In this document: piece after piece, positions 33,293-41,493 of the stretch | Position numbering within the stretch: position 1 is the first letter of the stretch | Layout of the letters: every line of letters starts with the position of its first letter | Assembly (NCBI RefSeq): GCF_965198245.1 | Contig: NZ_OZ240249.1 | Coordinates: forward strand, 310,001 to 374,000 | Direction: 5' to 3' | Length of the DNA: 64,000 nucleotides | Source: Poriferisodalis sp965198245 | Lineage (GTDB): Bacteria; Actinomycetota; Acidimicrobiia; Acidimicrobiales; Poriferisodalaceae | Notes under the pieces: model-generated | Database searches by the model: none | Told to the model about the DNA's origin: nothing | What the model saw: the letters and a program-made list of their open reading frames with translations, nothing else | Made by a program: the position numbers and the translations under genes

Positions 33293-33675
33293 GCCCACGC
33301 GCCCCAGGCCGCCACCAGCACGGGCAGGCCACGGTCGAGTTGGCCCTGCTCATGCCGTTCCTGGTGTTGCTGCTCATGTGCATTGTCCAGACGGCCTTGG
33401 TCGCGCGCGACGCGGTGCTGGTGTCACATGCGGCCCGGGTCGGCGCGCGCATTGCGGCGGTAGAGCCGTCGCTGAACGCCGTCCGCAGCGCGGTGATCGC
33501 CGCAACCCCGCTTGATTCGGGACGGCTCGACGTCGAGCGAGAAACCGCCCGCGACCTGGTGCGCGTCACCGTGCGCTACCGCTCACCCACGCAGGTTCCG
33601 CTGGTCGGTGTCCTGATCGGCGACGTCGATCTGTCCGAATCGGCCGCCATGCCCGACGAACGCCGAGGGGGCTAG
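33289..33675 (+). CDS. TadE-like pseudopilin
   Basis: 128 residues if the CTG at 33289 starts it. That codon overlaps the pilin stop (CTGA), and the deduced N-terminus, a short basic leader then G-Q-A-T-V-E-L-A-L-L-M-P-F-L, is exactly the TadE pseudopilin start with its conserved Glu. A TTG at 33340 is the only common start nearby and would delete this motif. The rest is a membrane helix and a small extracellular domain, as in TadE, which is processed and supports pilus assembly. Confidence 0.7.
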   Translation: MSPRAPGRHQHGQATVELALLMPFLVLLLMCIVQTALVARDAVLVSHAARVGARIAAVEPSLNAVRSAVIAATPLDSGRLDVERETARDLVRVTVRYRSPTQVPLVGVLIGDVDLSESAAMPDERRGG

Positions 33676-33820
33676 CGCGAAATTGCCGCTTGCGCATGTC
33701 ACACCCATGGGGTTCAATGGCAAGTCACACAGCTGTAATTACAGGTCAGGAATCTCGGCGACGAGATTGCAGCTGCAACCGATGTCGGGAACGCCTGTCG
33801 AGGGACTGCCGGGAGGAACG

Positions 33821-34099
33821 ATGGCATTCGCAACTGAAGAAGCGCTCGAAGCACCAGAAGGGAACTGGTGGGATCAGGCCAACTGTCTCGGCGTCGATCC
33901 GGATTTGTTCTTTCCCGAGCGCGGGGCCAGCACCCGCGAGGCCAAGGCCGTCTGCCGCGGCTGCATTGTCAGCGATGACTGCCTCGAGTACGCACTCCGC
34001 AACAGCGAGAAGTTCGGCATCTGGGGCGGCATGAGCGAGCGAGAGCGCCGCCGAGTACGCCGCCAACGAGCCCTGACGAGGCGCGCCGCAGCTGGCTGA
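33821..34099 (+). CDS. WhiB-family Fe-S transcriptional regulator
   Basis: 92 residues from the ATG at 33821, with gggagga seven bases upstream. One Cys occurs in A-N-C-L-G, the pair in V-C-R-G-C, and one in D-D-C-L-E-Y, giving the four cluster ligands. F-G-I-W-G-G-M-S-E-R-E-R-R and a basic tail follow, of the WhmD/WhiB2 general type. It is transcribed in the same direction as the Tad operon but after a 145-base gap with its own leader. Confidence 0.92.
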   Translation: MAFATEEALEAPEGNWWDQANCLGVDPDLFFPERGASTREAKAVCRGCIVSDDCLEYALRNSEKFGIWGGMSERERRRVRRQRALTRRAAAG

Positions 34100-34161
34100 C
34101 GTGTCGAGGCCTGCCAGCCCGGTTATTGGTTTGACTGAGCGCTGGTACGCTTGCGAGCGTG

Positions 34162-34368
34162 ATGGCAATCGCGCTCGGACCGCCTGAACTGCTCATCCTG
34201 CTCATCATCGTGCTGGTGCTGTTCGGGGGAGCCAAGCTGCCGAAGCTGGCTCGCTCGCTCGGCCAGGCTCAGCGCGAGTTCCGTGATGGCGTGAGCGACG
34301 AGGAAAAGGCGGCTGGCGGCAGTTCGTCGAGCAGTTCGTCGAGCGACTCCAAGCCCAAAGACTCTTGA
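34162..34368 (+). CDS. tatA: Twin-arginine translocase subunit TatA
   Basis: 68 residues from the ATG at 34162. The N-terminal hydrophobic helix (L-G-P-P-E-L-L-I-L-L-I-I-V-L-V-L-F-G) and the amphipathic helix with F-G-G-A-K-L-P-K-L-A-R-S-L-G define the TatA/B family, and the tail is serine-rich. The F-G hinge and short length favour TatA. No tatB or tatC is close. Confidence 0.9.
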   Translation: MAIALGPPELLILLIIVLVLFGGAKLPKLARSLGQAQREFRDGVSDEEKAAGGSSSSSSSSDSKPKDS

Positions 34369-34380
34369 CGTAGCTCGCGC

Positions 34381-34806
34381 TCAGGCGGCGCGAGCGGACT
34401 TGCCTGCACGACGACGATCCCGCAGGATCCGGCGGCGCTGCCGCTCCGAAGTCCCGCCCCACACTCCGTGGGTGATGTTGTTGGCGAGTGCGTACTCCCG
34501 ACACGGGTCTTTCACCGGGCACTCTGCGCACACCTTCTGAGCGGCGATCACGCCGGCCCCATCGCTGGGAAAGAAGACGTTCGGGTCGGTATCGGCACAG
34601 CTGCGACGAGTGACCCAGTCGGAGGCCAGGCTCTCCGAGCCAGGGCCGTTTGGCTCGTGGACAGAAGCAACCTGCAATGTCGGCAGATCGCTCGATTCGG
34701 GATTCTGCCTTGCCGCCCGGATCGAACCGACCAGAAAAGCTCCGTTGTTGAGGCCCCGGCTGGCGAGGCCATCGTCATACATCCTCATCACGAGAACCAA
34801 CGCCAT
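34381..34806 (-). CDS. WhiB-family regulator with long N-terminal extension
   Basis: 141 residues from 34806; starts near 34788 or 34782 are possible. The WhiB core lies in the last 75 residues: S-C-A-D-T-D-P, V-C-A-E-C-P-V-K-D-P-C-R-E-Y, and G-V-W-G-G-T-S-E-R-Q-R-R-R. All four cysteines are present, and the end is basic (R-R-R-A-G-K-S). The pattern is close to WhiB1/WhiB7-like proteins. It faces tatA convergently and is divergent from the small acidic protein gene, sharing the repeat-bearing region 34838-34870. Confidence 0.88.
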   Translation of the reverse strand: MALVLVMRMYDDGLASRGLNNGAFLVGSIRAARQNPESSDLPTLQVASVHEPNGPGSESLASDWVTRRSCADTDPNVFFPSDGAGVIAAQKVCAECPVKDPCREYALANNITHGVWGGTSERQRRRILRDRRRAGKSARAA

Positions 34807-34837
34807 ACACGCGCGTCTGGTTCCGGAGATCGCCGAC

Positions 34838-34870
34838 TTTCATCGAATTTTCATGTGGTGTTCATGACCT
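34838..34870 (+). promoter_or_regulatory. Candidate PhoP box (three 11-bp repeats)
   Basis: tttcatcgaat, tttcatgtggt and gttcatgacct follow one another without gaps, each beginning with the T-T-C-A core in an 11-bp register. This is the layout of PhoP boxes in actinobacteria and matches the array before pstS. The nearest start downstream on the plus strand is at 34929. Confidence 0.55.
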
Positions 34871-34928
34871 GTTTGCCACAACCACGTCGGTACCCTTGTC
34901 GAGCGCCGATCCACACCCAAGGAAGCTT

Positions 34929-35213
34929 GTGTCCGACATCGCCACCGAAGCAGAACAGCTCCCGCCCGAGGTCGGCATACGCATCATCTATCTGGGGCCT
35001 GTCGCGCCGCACTGGGAGATTGCGGGGATCTACGGCGAAGAGGCGGCCGTCGAGGAATTCCGCCGCCGCACCAACGCACGCCTGCAGCTGCTCCCGCCCC
35101 ACGATCCGCAATTCCGCCGCAACCGCGAGCGGGTCGTGCGCGACGCCGAACGCGAGAACTACGAGCTGCACTGGGACCTCGGCATGCCCGAAGAAGACGA
35201 GGAAGATCTGTAG
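34929..35213 (+). CDS. Small acidic protein, unknown function
   Basis: 94 residues from the GTG at 34929, which has aagga about seven bases upstream; a TTG at 34896 would add 11 residues. It has a G-I-R-I-I-Y-L-G-P-V-A-P-H-W-E-I strand pattern, an Arg-rich helix (F-R-R-N-R-E-R-V-V-R-D-A-E-R-E) and a very acidic end (P-E-E-D-E-E-D-L). I know no family. It lies between two PhoP-box-like arrays and directly before pstS, so a link to phosphate response is possible. Confidence 0.55.
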   Translation: MSDIATEAEQLPPEVGIRIIYLGPVAPHWEIAGIYGEEAAVEEFRRRTNARLQLLPPHDPQFRRNRERVVRDAERENYELHWDLGMPEEDEEDL

Positions 35214-35224
35214 CCCTCGCTCGC

Positions 35225-35290
35225 GTTCACGGGTTGTTCACGGCATCCGTTCCGGTCGTTCACCGGCAGCCACCGTCGATTTCACCGGGT
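35225..35290 (+). promoter_or_regulatory. PhoP-box array upstream of pstS
   Basis: Six consecutive 11-bp units start at 35225, 35236, 35247, 35258, 35269 and 35280. Four keep the T-T-C-A-C core (gttcacgggtt, gttcacggcat, gttcaccggca, tttcaccgggt). Direct 11-bp repeats of this kind are the known PhoP-binding sites in Streptomyces and relatives. The array ends 20 bases before the pstS start, so it likely overlaps or borders the promoter. Confidence 0.8.
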
Positions 35291-35309
35291 CTTCGTAGCT
35301 TTCGCTGCC

Positions 35310-36380
35310 ATGGCAGACCCTTGCTCGTCACTGCGCCGCGGCATGAAGCTGGCCGTGGCCCTGCTCATTGCATTTGCTTTGTTCGCTGCCGGGTGCAGCT
35401 CGAGCGACGACGACCTGTCAGCCGAAAACTCGTCGGGCCAAGACGGCGCGGCGTCAAGCAGCGGATCGATCAGCGTCACCGGATCCTCCACGGTCGAGCC
35501 GATCACCAACCTGCTCGCTGAGGCCTTCGCGGCGAAGAACCCGAATGTGGCCTTCTCGGTGGCGGGCCCGGGTTCAGGTGACGGTCACAAGGCCGCCTGC
35601 GCCGGCGAGGTTCCGATCTGGAACAGCTCGCGCCAGATCATGGACTCCGAAGACGAATGCCTTGCTGAGGCCGGCATCGGGTTCATCGAGCTGCGCGTCG
35701 GCATCGACGGCATCTCGGTCATCACCGCAGCCGCCAACGACACCGTCGACTGCCTGAACTTCGCAGACGTCTACAGCCTGGTCGGCGTCGAGTCCACCGG
35801 CTTCAGCTCCTGGACCGACGCCAACAGCCTGAACGCTGAGCTGGGCGGCACCGGTCCGTTCAGTGGCGGCGCACTCGAGATCTTCGCCCCCGGCGAAGAG
35901 TCGGGCACCTTCGACAGCTTCATCGAGATCGCCCTCGAAGACGTCTGGGAAAGCCGCGTCGAAGAGGGTCATGCCGATGAGAACTTCGCCGTGCGTCCGG
36001 ACTACAACGCGTCGGCCAACGACAACGTGATCATCGACGGCATCGCCGGCAACGACTCCAGCCTGGGTTGGGTTGGCTTCGCGTTCGCCGACGAGAACCG
36101 CGACGTGGTCAAGCTGCTCGAGATCGATGACGGCGACGGCTGCGTGTCCCCGACGCCCGAGACCATCGCCTCGGCCGAATTCCCGATCGCCCGCTTCCTC
36201 TACACCTACATTGACGCCGCGCAGGCGTCGGACCCGGCTATCAAGGCATTTGTCGACTTCATGCTGAGCGACGAGGGCCAGATCTACGTGGTCGAGGCCG
36301 GCTACGTGAACTTGGATTCGACCGACTTGGAACAGTCGCGCAGCAACTGGACCAACCTGACCACGGGCAAGAACTTCTAG
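35310..36380 (+). CDS. pstS: Phosphate ABC transporter substrate-binding lipoprotein
   Basis: 356 residues, ATG at 35310; ATG 35343 is an alternative. A signal peptide ends in the lipobox L-F-A-A-G-C at residues 24-29. The mature protein has I-S-V-T-G-S-S-T-V-E-P-I, G-P-G-S-G-D-G, a later E-E-S-G-T-F-D-S-F and the usual W-V-G-F-A segment. It binds phosphate outside the membrane for PstCAB. It is first in pstSCAB-phoU and lies behind a PhoP-box array. Confidence 0.95.
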   Translation: MADPCSSLRRGMKLAVALLIAFALFAAGCSSSDDDLSAENSSGQDGAASSSGSISVTGSSTVEPITNLLAEAFAAKNPNVAFSVAGPGSGDGHKAACAGEVPIWNSSRQIMDSEDECLAEAGIGFIELRVGIDGISVITAAANDTVDCLNFADVYSLVGVESTGFSSWTDANSLNAELGGTGPFSGGALEIFAPGEESGTFDSFIEIALEDVWESRVEEGHADENFAVRPDYNASANDNVIIDGIAGNDSSLGWVGFAFADENRDVVKLLEIDDGDGCVSPTPETIASAEFPIARFLYTYIDAAQASDPAIKAFVDFMLSDEGQIYVVEAGYVNLDSTDLEQSRSNWTNLTTGKNF

Positions 36381-36435
36381 ACCTCCGGGAACCAAAGACA
36401 CCGCCATATGAGTCCCGCCGCATGAGCTCCGCCGC

Positions 36436-37374
36436 ATGAGTCCCACGCCGGACAGATTCACGCTCAGCGCAGCAGATTTTCAGACATCGCCGATGCGCCG
36501 GCTGCGCTCGCAAACCGCCCGCTGGCTGTTCATGGGCGCGGCCGCAGTCACGGTGCTGGTCAGCGCGCTCATCATCTGGACAGTGGCCTCGCAGGCGTGG
36601 ACCTACATCAGCCAGGTGGAGTTCACCAAGCTCACCGACATCGGCTGGTTCCCCCGCCGCGGCCTGTTCGACCTCAGCACGCTGTTGGTCAACTCGCTGC
36701 AGATCTCGGTCATCGCCATGGCCGTGGCGGTGCCCTCGGGTTTCGGCGCGGCGATCTACCTGTCCGAGTACGCGCACCCCAAGGTGCGCAAGGTCATGAA
36801 GCCCACGCTCGAGCTGCTGGCCAGCGTCCCCAGCGTGGTGCTCGGCGTGTTCGCCATCAGCTTCATCACCCCGTCGATTCTCAGCAACTTCTTCAACCAG
36901 ATCAACTTCTTCAACAAGCTTGCCGCCGGGATCGCAGTCGGCTTGCTGGTCATCCCGCTCATCGCCTCGATCGCTGAGGACGCGCTGCGAGCCGTGCCGG
37001 TGGCGCTGCGGGAGGCCTCCGCCGGTCTCGGCGCTCGCAAGGTCACCACCTCGGTCCGGGTAGTGCTGCCGGCGGCCATGTCGGGCCTGATGGCCGCCAC
37101 CATCGTCGGCTTCAGCCGTGCGATCGGCGAGACCATGGTGGTCACCATCGCTTCGGGCGGCGGCGACACGTCGCTGTTCAACATGTCGATTCTCGAATCG
37201 GGCGGCACCATCACCTCGGCCATGGCTGCGCTGGGCCTCGGCACCGACCAGGTCGCCGGCAACGACCTGGCGTTCCAGAGCCTCTACTTCCTGGGCGCCC
37301 TGCTGTTCGTCATAACCCTGGTGCTCAACATGGCAGGCGACGTGATCGTCCGCCGGCTGCAGAACAGGTACTGA
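36436..37374 (+). CDS. pstC: Phosphate ABC transporter permease PstC
   Basis: 312 residues. Six membrane segments and the permease loop E-D-A-L-R-A-V-P-V-A-L-R-E-A-S-A-G-L-G-A (EAA motif) are visible. The ATG at 36436 is the third of three nearby in-frame-looking ATG codons within 30 bases, so the exact start is open. PstC with PstA forms the phosphate channel. Confidence 0.93.
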   Translation: MSPTPDRFTLSAADFQTSPMRRLRSQTARWLFMGAAAVTVLVSALIIWTVASQAWTYISQVEFTKLTDIGWFPRRGLFDLSTLLVNSLQISVIAMAVAVPSGFGAAIYLSEYAHPKVRKVMKPTLELLASVPSVVLGVFAISFITPSILSNFFNQINFFNKLAAGIAVGLLVIPLIASIAEDALRAVPVALREASAGLGARKVTTSVRVVLPAAMSGLMAATIVGFSRAIGETMVVTIASGGGDTSLFNMSILESGGTITSAMAALGLGTDQVAGNDLAFQSLYFLGALLFVITLVLNMAGDVIVRRLQNRY

Positions 37375-37390
37375 GAGCACAGGCCCTGAC

Positions 37391-38329
37391 ATGGCAGTAC
37401 TGACCACCCCCGCTGGCATCGCCATCGACGCAGCCGACGTACTGCGCCGCCGCCGCGGTGCCGATGTCACCGGGGCCGTCTTCAAGTGGCTGCTCATCGG
37501 CGCCACCGTGTTCGCGACGGCCTTCTTGGCGGTGCTGCTCGCCGTGATGATCGTGGACGGCTGGGACGTGCTGTCGGGCAACCTCTGGTACTTCCTGACC
37601 CACGGTTTCTCGCAGCGCTCCGCTGGAGAGGCCGGCATCTGGCAGGGCATCATCGGCAGCTTGCAGGTGGCGCTGGTCACGGGCGTCTTCGCCGTGCCGA
37701 CCGGTGTGGCCACCGCCATCTATCTCGTCGAGTACGCCCAGGGCTCCCGTTTCGCCCGCATCGTCGAGCTGAACATCCGCAACCTGGCCGGCGTGCCCTC
37801 AATTGTCTATGGCCTGCTGGGCCTCGCGGTGTTCGTCAAGGCGCTCGAAGATTTCACGCAGGGCAAGTCGGTCATCGCCGGCGGCATGACGCTGGCCGCG
37901 ATGGTGCTGCCGATCATCGTCATCACCTCGGTCGAGGCGCTCAAGGCCGTGCCGTCTTCGCTGCGCGAAGCCGCGTACGGTGTGGGTGCCACCAAGTGGG
38001 AGGTGCTCTCACGTCAGGTTTTGCCGGCCGCGCTGTCCACAATCCTCACTGGCACGGTGCTGGCGCTGGCGCGCGCCCTTGGCGAGGCAGCGCCGCTGAT
38101 CCTGGTCGGCGCCGCCACCGGCTTCCTCCGCTTCGGCGACGCCAACATGCTCGAGACCTTCACCGGCCCCTACACGGCGTTGCCGGTGCAGATCTTCAGC
38201 TTCGCTCGCCTGCCCGGCGCAGACTGGGGGGTGAACGCCGCTGCGGCCAGCGTCGTCATCTTGGTCTTGGTGCTGGCGGTGAACGGCCTCGCTATCTACC
38301 TCCGCAACCGCTTCGAAAAGCAGTGGTAG
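37391..38329 (+). CDS. pstA: Phosphate ABC transporter permease PstA
   Basis: 312 residues. The protein has the PstA pattern: P-T-G-V-A-T-A-I-Y-L-V-E-Y, V-P-S-I-V-Y-G-L-L-G-L, and the EAA loop E-A-L-K-A-V-P-S-S-L-R-E-A-A-Y-G-V-G-A-T-K-W. It starts 16 bases after pstC. Confidence 0.93.
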   Translation: MAVLTTPAGIAIDAADVLRRRRGADVTGAVFKWLLIGATVFATAFLAVLLAVMIVDGWDVLSGNLWYFLTHGFSQRSAGEAGIWQGIIGSLQVALVTGVFAVPTGVATAIYLVEYAQGSRFARIVELNIRNLAGVPSIVYGLLGLAVFVKALEDFTQGKSVIAGGMTLAAMVLPIIVITSVEALKAVPSSLREAAYGVGATKWEVLSRQVLPAALSTILTGTVLALARALGEAAPLILVGAATGFLRFGDANMLETFTGPYTALPVQIFSFARLPGADWGVNAAAASVVILVLVLAVNGLAIYLRNRFEKQW

Positions 38330-38376
38330 ATGCAGTAGAACCTCCTTGACGACCCCCGTGAAGTGACGATGATTCT

Positions 38377-39291
38377 GTGAATCCCGAGAAGGCCTTGATG
38401 ACCCCCGAGTCCGACGTACCAGTGCCCGAAGTGATGGCACCGCCGGCACGCCCCACGCGCATCGACGTGAGCGGTGCGGCGACGGCGGCGTTGACCGGCC
38501 AGCGCCTCGAGGCCAGCACCGTATTCGAGTGCGCCGGTGTCGACGTGTACTACACCGATTTTCGGGCGCTGCGCGACGTCACGCTCGATGTTGCCGAACA
38601 TGAGGTGACGGCGCTGATCGGGCCTTCGGGCTGCGGCAAGTCGACGTTCCTACGCTGCTTCAACCGCATGAACGACCTCATCGAGGGCGCCCGAGTGCTC
38701 GGCACCATCAACTACCACGGCGTCGACCTGTACCAGGACGAGGTCGACCCGGTGGAGGTGCGTCGGCGGGTCGGCATGGTGTTCCAGAAGCCGAACCCGT
38801 TCCCCAAGTCGATCTACGACAACATTGCGTACGGGCCGCGGCTTGCGGGCGTCAAGCGGTCCGATCTGGACGACGTGGTCGAGGGTTCGCTCACGCGGGC
38901 GGCACTGTGGGACGAGGTGAAAGATCGTCTGAAGATGTCCGCCTACGGGCTGTCGGGCGGCCAGCAGCAGCGTCTGTGCATTGCCCGGGCCATTGCGGTG
39001 CAGCCCGACGTCGTGCTCATGGACGAGCCCTGTTCTGCGCTCGATCCGATCGCCACCGGCCGCATCGAGGAGCTCATCGCCGAGCTGAAGACCGACTACA
39101 CGATCATCATCGTGACGCACAACATGCAGCAGGCCGCTCGCATCAGCGACATGACGGCGTTTTTCTCGGTGCAGGCCAACGAAATGGGCCATCGCACCGG
39201 CCTGCTTGTCGAGTACGCACCCACCAGCCTGATCTTCACCAACCCTGACGACCCCCGCACGGAGGCATACATCACCGGGCGGGTCGGCTAG
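38377..39291 (+). CDS. pstB: Phosphate ABC transporter ATPase PstB
   Basis: 304 residues from the GTG at 38377. Walker A (I-G-P-S-G-C-G-K-S-T), the signature L-S-G-G-Q-Q-Q-R, and Walker B followed by D-E-P-C-S-A-L-D-P are present. The first 45 residues are an Ala/Pro-rich extension, longer than usual. It powers phosphate uptake. phoU follows 44 bases downstream. Confidence 0.94.
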   Translation: MNPEKALMTPESDVPVPEVMAPPARPTRIDVSGAATAALTGQRLEASTVFECAGVDVYYTDFRALRDVTLDVAEHEVTALIGPSGCGKSTFLRCFNRMNDLIEGARVLGTINYHGVDLYQDEVDPVEVRRRVGMVFQKPNPFPKSIYDNIAYGPRLAGVKRSDLDDVVEGSLTRAALWDEVKDRLKMSAYGLSGGQQQRLCIARAIAVQPDVVLMDEPCSALDPIATGRIEELIAELKTDYTIIIVTHNMQQAARISDMTAFFSVQANEMGHRTGLLVEYAPTSLIFTNPDDPRTEAYITGRVG

Positions 39292-39335
39292 GGACACTCA
39301 CCAGCCAGGCGACACAGATACGCCACACTGCACCC

Positions 39336-40046
39336 ATGACCGAAGAAGTACGAACCGAGTTCCATCAGTTGATGGACGAGGTTCGTGCCGATCTCGTGCA
39401 GATGGGCGGCATGGTGGCCGAGGGCATCTCCGCGGTGACCGCAGCGCTTCTCGCGGGCGACATCGGCGGGGCCGACCAGATCATCACCGCCGATGACGAG
39501 CTCGACCTGCTCAGCCTGGAGGTCGAGGAGAAGTGCGTGCAGCTGCTGGCACTGCAGCAGCCGGTGGCGGTCGACCTGCGCACGATCCTGACCGACCTGC
39601 GAATGATCTCAGAGATCGAGCGCAGCGGCGACCTGGTCACCAACATCGCCAAGGCGGTTGCCCGCTTGCATGGCGCCGAGCTGGAGCCTCGGGTGCGCGG
39701 CCTGCTCGACCGGATGCGGGAGCAAGCGGTGCGGCTCACTGCCATGGCCATGGATGCCTTCGCCGAGCGTGACGCCGGATTGGCTTCAGTGCTCAACGAC
39801 GTCGACGACGTGCTCGACGACCTGCACGGCCAGTACCTGGACGCGGTGTTCGCATCACGCAATGCGGGCCAGATCGACACCCAGCAGGCCGTGCAGCTGG
39901 CCGTGGTGGGCCGCTTCTACGAACGCATCGGCGACCACGCCGTCAACATCGCTCAGCGCGTCGAGTTCCTGGTGACCGGCCAGCTGCCCGAGCATACGGG
40001 GGCCAACCGGGCCCGGGCCCGACGGGAGCAGGGCGAGACGCTGTGA
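39336..40046 (+). CDS. phoU: Phosphate signalling regulator PhoU
   Basis: 236 residues, two repeats of a three-helix bundle. It has the conserved E-x-x-x-D-x-x-E-x-E metal-binding type pattern (D-D-E-L-D-L-L-S-L-E-V-E) and R-T-I-L-T-D-L-R-M-I-S-E-I-E-R-S-G-D, repeated as R-F-Y-E-R-I-G-D-H. It links PstB to the sensor kinase. The stop overlaps the kinase start (GTGA at 40043), so the two are translationally coupled. Confidence 0.93.
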   Translation: MTEEVRTEFHQLMDEVRADLVQMGGMVAEGISAVTAALLAGDIGGADQIITADDELDLLSLEVEEKCVQLLALQQPVAVDLRTILTDLRMISEIERSGDLVTNIAKAVARLHGAELEPRVRGLLDRMREQAVRLTAMAMDAFAERDAGLASVLNDVDDVLDDLHGQYLDAVFASRNAGQIDTQQAVQLAVVGRFYERIGDHAVNIAQRVEFLVTGQLPEHTGANRARARREQGETL

Positions 40047-41464
40047 TCGCTGCGCTGGTGGCGGCTGCGTCCGCGCTGGCGATTGCGCTGATCTTGGTTG
40101 TCATCATCGGCGTGCGGGCGCGGACGTCGGCTTCCGAGCGGCTCGGCCGTGTGGCGCACCGCTTTTCTGGTGAGGGCGAGCCCGACGGGTTGCGTCCCGG
40201 CGAACCACGTCTCGACGACTACGGCCTGGATGACTGGATCACCCACCTGGAGTCGGTTGCCACGACAGCCGCCATGACGGCCAACCTGGCCGAGCGGGAC
40301 CGGGCGCGCTGGCAGCTGGCCATGAACGAGCTCTCGGTGGGCGTGGTGCTGGTGGACGAGGACGGCACCGTGTGTGCCAGCAATGCGCGGGCCGACGAAA
40401 TGATGTCGGCCCGCGACGCGATGGCACTGGTGGGCGCAGGGGTGACCCAGTTGCTCGAGGCGGCCCGGGACGGGCACGCTCGCTCCCGCATCGTGAAGCT
40501 GACCGGTCCGCCGCCGCGGGTGATCGAGATCAGCGCCCATCCCGTGGCGAGCGACCGCCACGCTCTGGGCGCAGTGGCGGTGATTGCGGACCGGACTCAA
40601 GGTGCGCGGGTCGACGACGTGCGCCGTGACTTCGTGGCCAACCTGAGCCATGAGCTGCGGACGCCGGTGGGCGCCATTGCGCTGCTGTCTGAGACGCTGG
40701 CCGAAGAGGGCGATGCGGAGGTACGCACTCGGCTCGTCGACCGCATCAGCGCCGAGGCTGAGCGGGTGCGACTCATCATCGACGACCTGCTGGAGCTGAG
40801 CCGGGTCGAGCTGGAGGGCTCCATGCGGCGGGAATCGGTGCCGGTTGTGCCGCTGCTGAGCGAGGTGGCGCACCAGTACTCCGAGCACGCCCGCAAGCAC
40901 GACGTGGCGCTGGCGCGGCCGGCGGTCGATCAAGGCGAAGATCCGAGCATCGTGCTGCACGCCGACCGGGGGCAGCTGTTGCGAGCGGTCGGCAACCTGG
41001 TCGACAACGCCATCAAGTACAGCGACCCCGGCTCGGAGGTGCGGTTGAGCGTGGCTCCCCGTTCGGTCGACGACGGGCCGCCGTCAGCGGTGCTGGCCGA
41101 TGCGGACGCGGCGGTGGCTCGGATCGGACCCTCGGATGCGTTTAAGGCGTTAGATGCGGTTGACTCGTCGGATGACCTGGATGACCTGATTGACACAGCG
41201 CACGCATCCGAGGCAGCCAAGACATGGGTGGACATCGTGGTTGCCGACGAGGGCATCGGCATTCCCGCCGATGAGACCGAGCGGGTGTTCGAGCGCTTCT
41301 ACCGGGTCGACAAAGCTCGTGCCCGTGCCACCGGCGGCACCGGTTTGGGCCTGAGCATCGTGCGCCACGTGGTTGCCAATCATGGCGGCGAGGTGATGCT
41401 GCATACGCGTGAGGGCGTCGGCACCACGTTCACACTGAGATTCCCCGCTCCCGAAGACTCTTGA
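40043..41464 (+). CDS. senX3: Histidine kinase of the phosphate response (SenX3/PhoR-like)
   Basis: 473 residues, GTG 40043. One N-terminal membrane helix, a PAS-like region (V-L-V-D-E-D-G-T-V), HisKA with F-V-A-N-L-S-H-E-L-R-T-P-V (phospho-His), and HATPase with L-V-D-N-A-I-K-Y, D-E-G-I-G-I-P and G-G-T-G-L-G-L-S. An unusual acidic insertion of about 55 residues (A-D-A-D-A-A-V-A-R ... D-S-S-D-D-L-D-D) separates the first ATP-binding box from D-E-G-I-G. With the neighbouring pst-phoU genes it senses phosphate limitation. The response regulator starts 30 bases downstream. Confidence 0.88.
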   Translation: MIAALVAAASALAIALILVVIIGVRARTSASERLGRVAHRFSGEGEPDGLRPGEPRLDDYGLDDWITHLESVATTAAMTANLAERDRARWQLAMNELSVGVVLVDEDGTVCASNARADEMMSARDAMALVGAGVTQLLEAARDGHARSRIVKLTGPPPRVIEISAHPVASDRHALGAVAVIADRTQGARVDDVRRDFVANLSHELRTPVGAIALLSETLAEEGDAEVRTRLVDRISAEAERVRLIIDDLLELSRVELEGSMRRESVPVVPLLSEVAHQYSEHARKHDVALARPAVDQGEDPSIVLHADRGQLLRAVGNLVDNAIKYSDPGSEVRLSVAPRSVDDGPPSAVLADADAAVARIGPSDAFKALDAVDSSDDLDDLIDTAHASEAAKTWVDIVVADEGIGIPADETERVFERFYRVDKARARATGGTGLGLSIVRHVVANHGGEVMLHTREGVGTTFTLRFPAPEDS

Positions 41465-41493
41465 CAGAACTCTTGAGGCAACCAGGCAGGACA

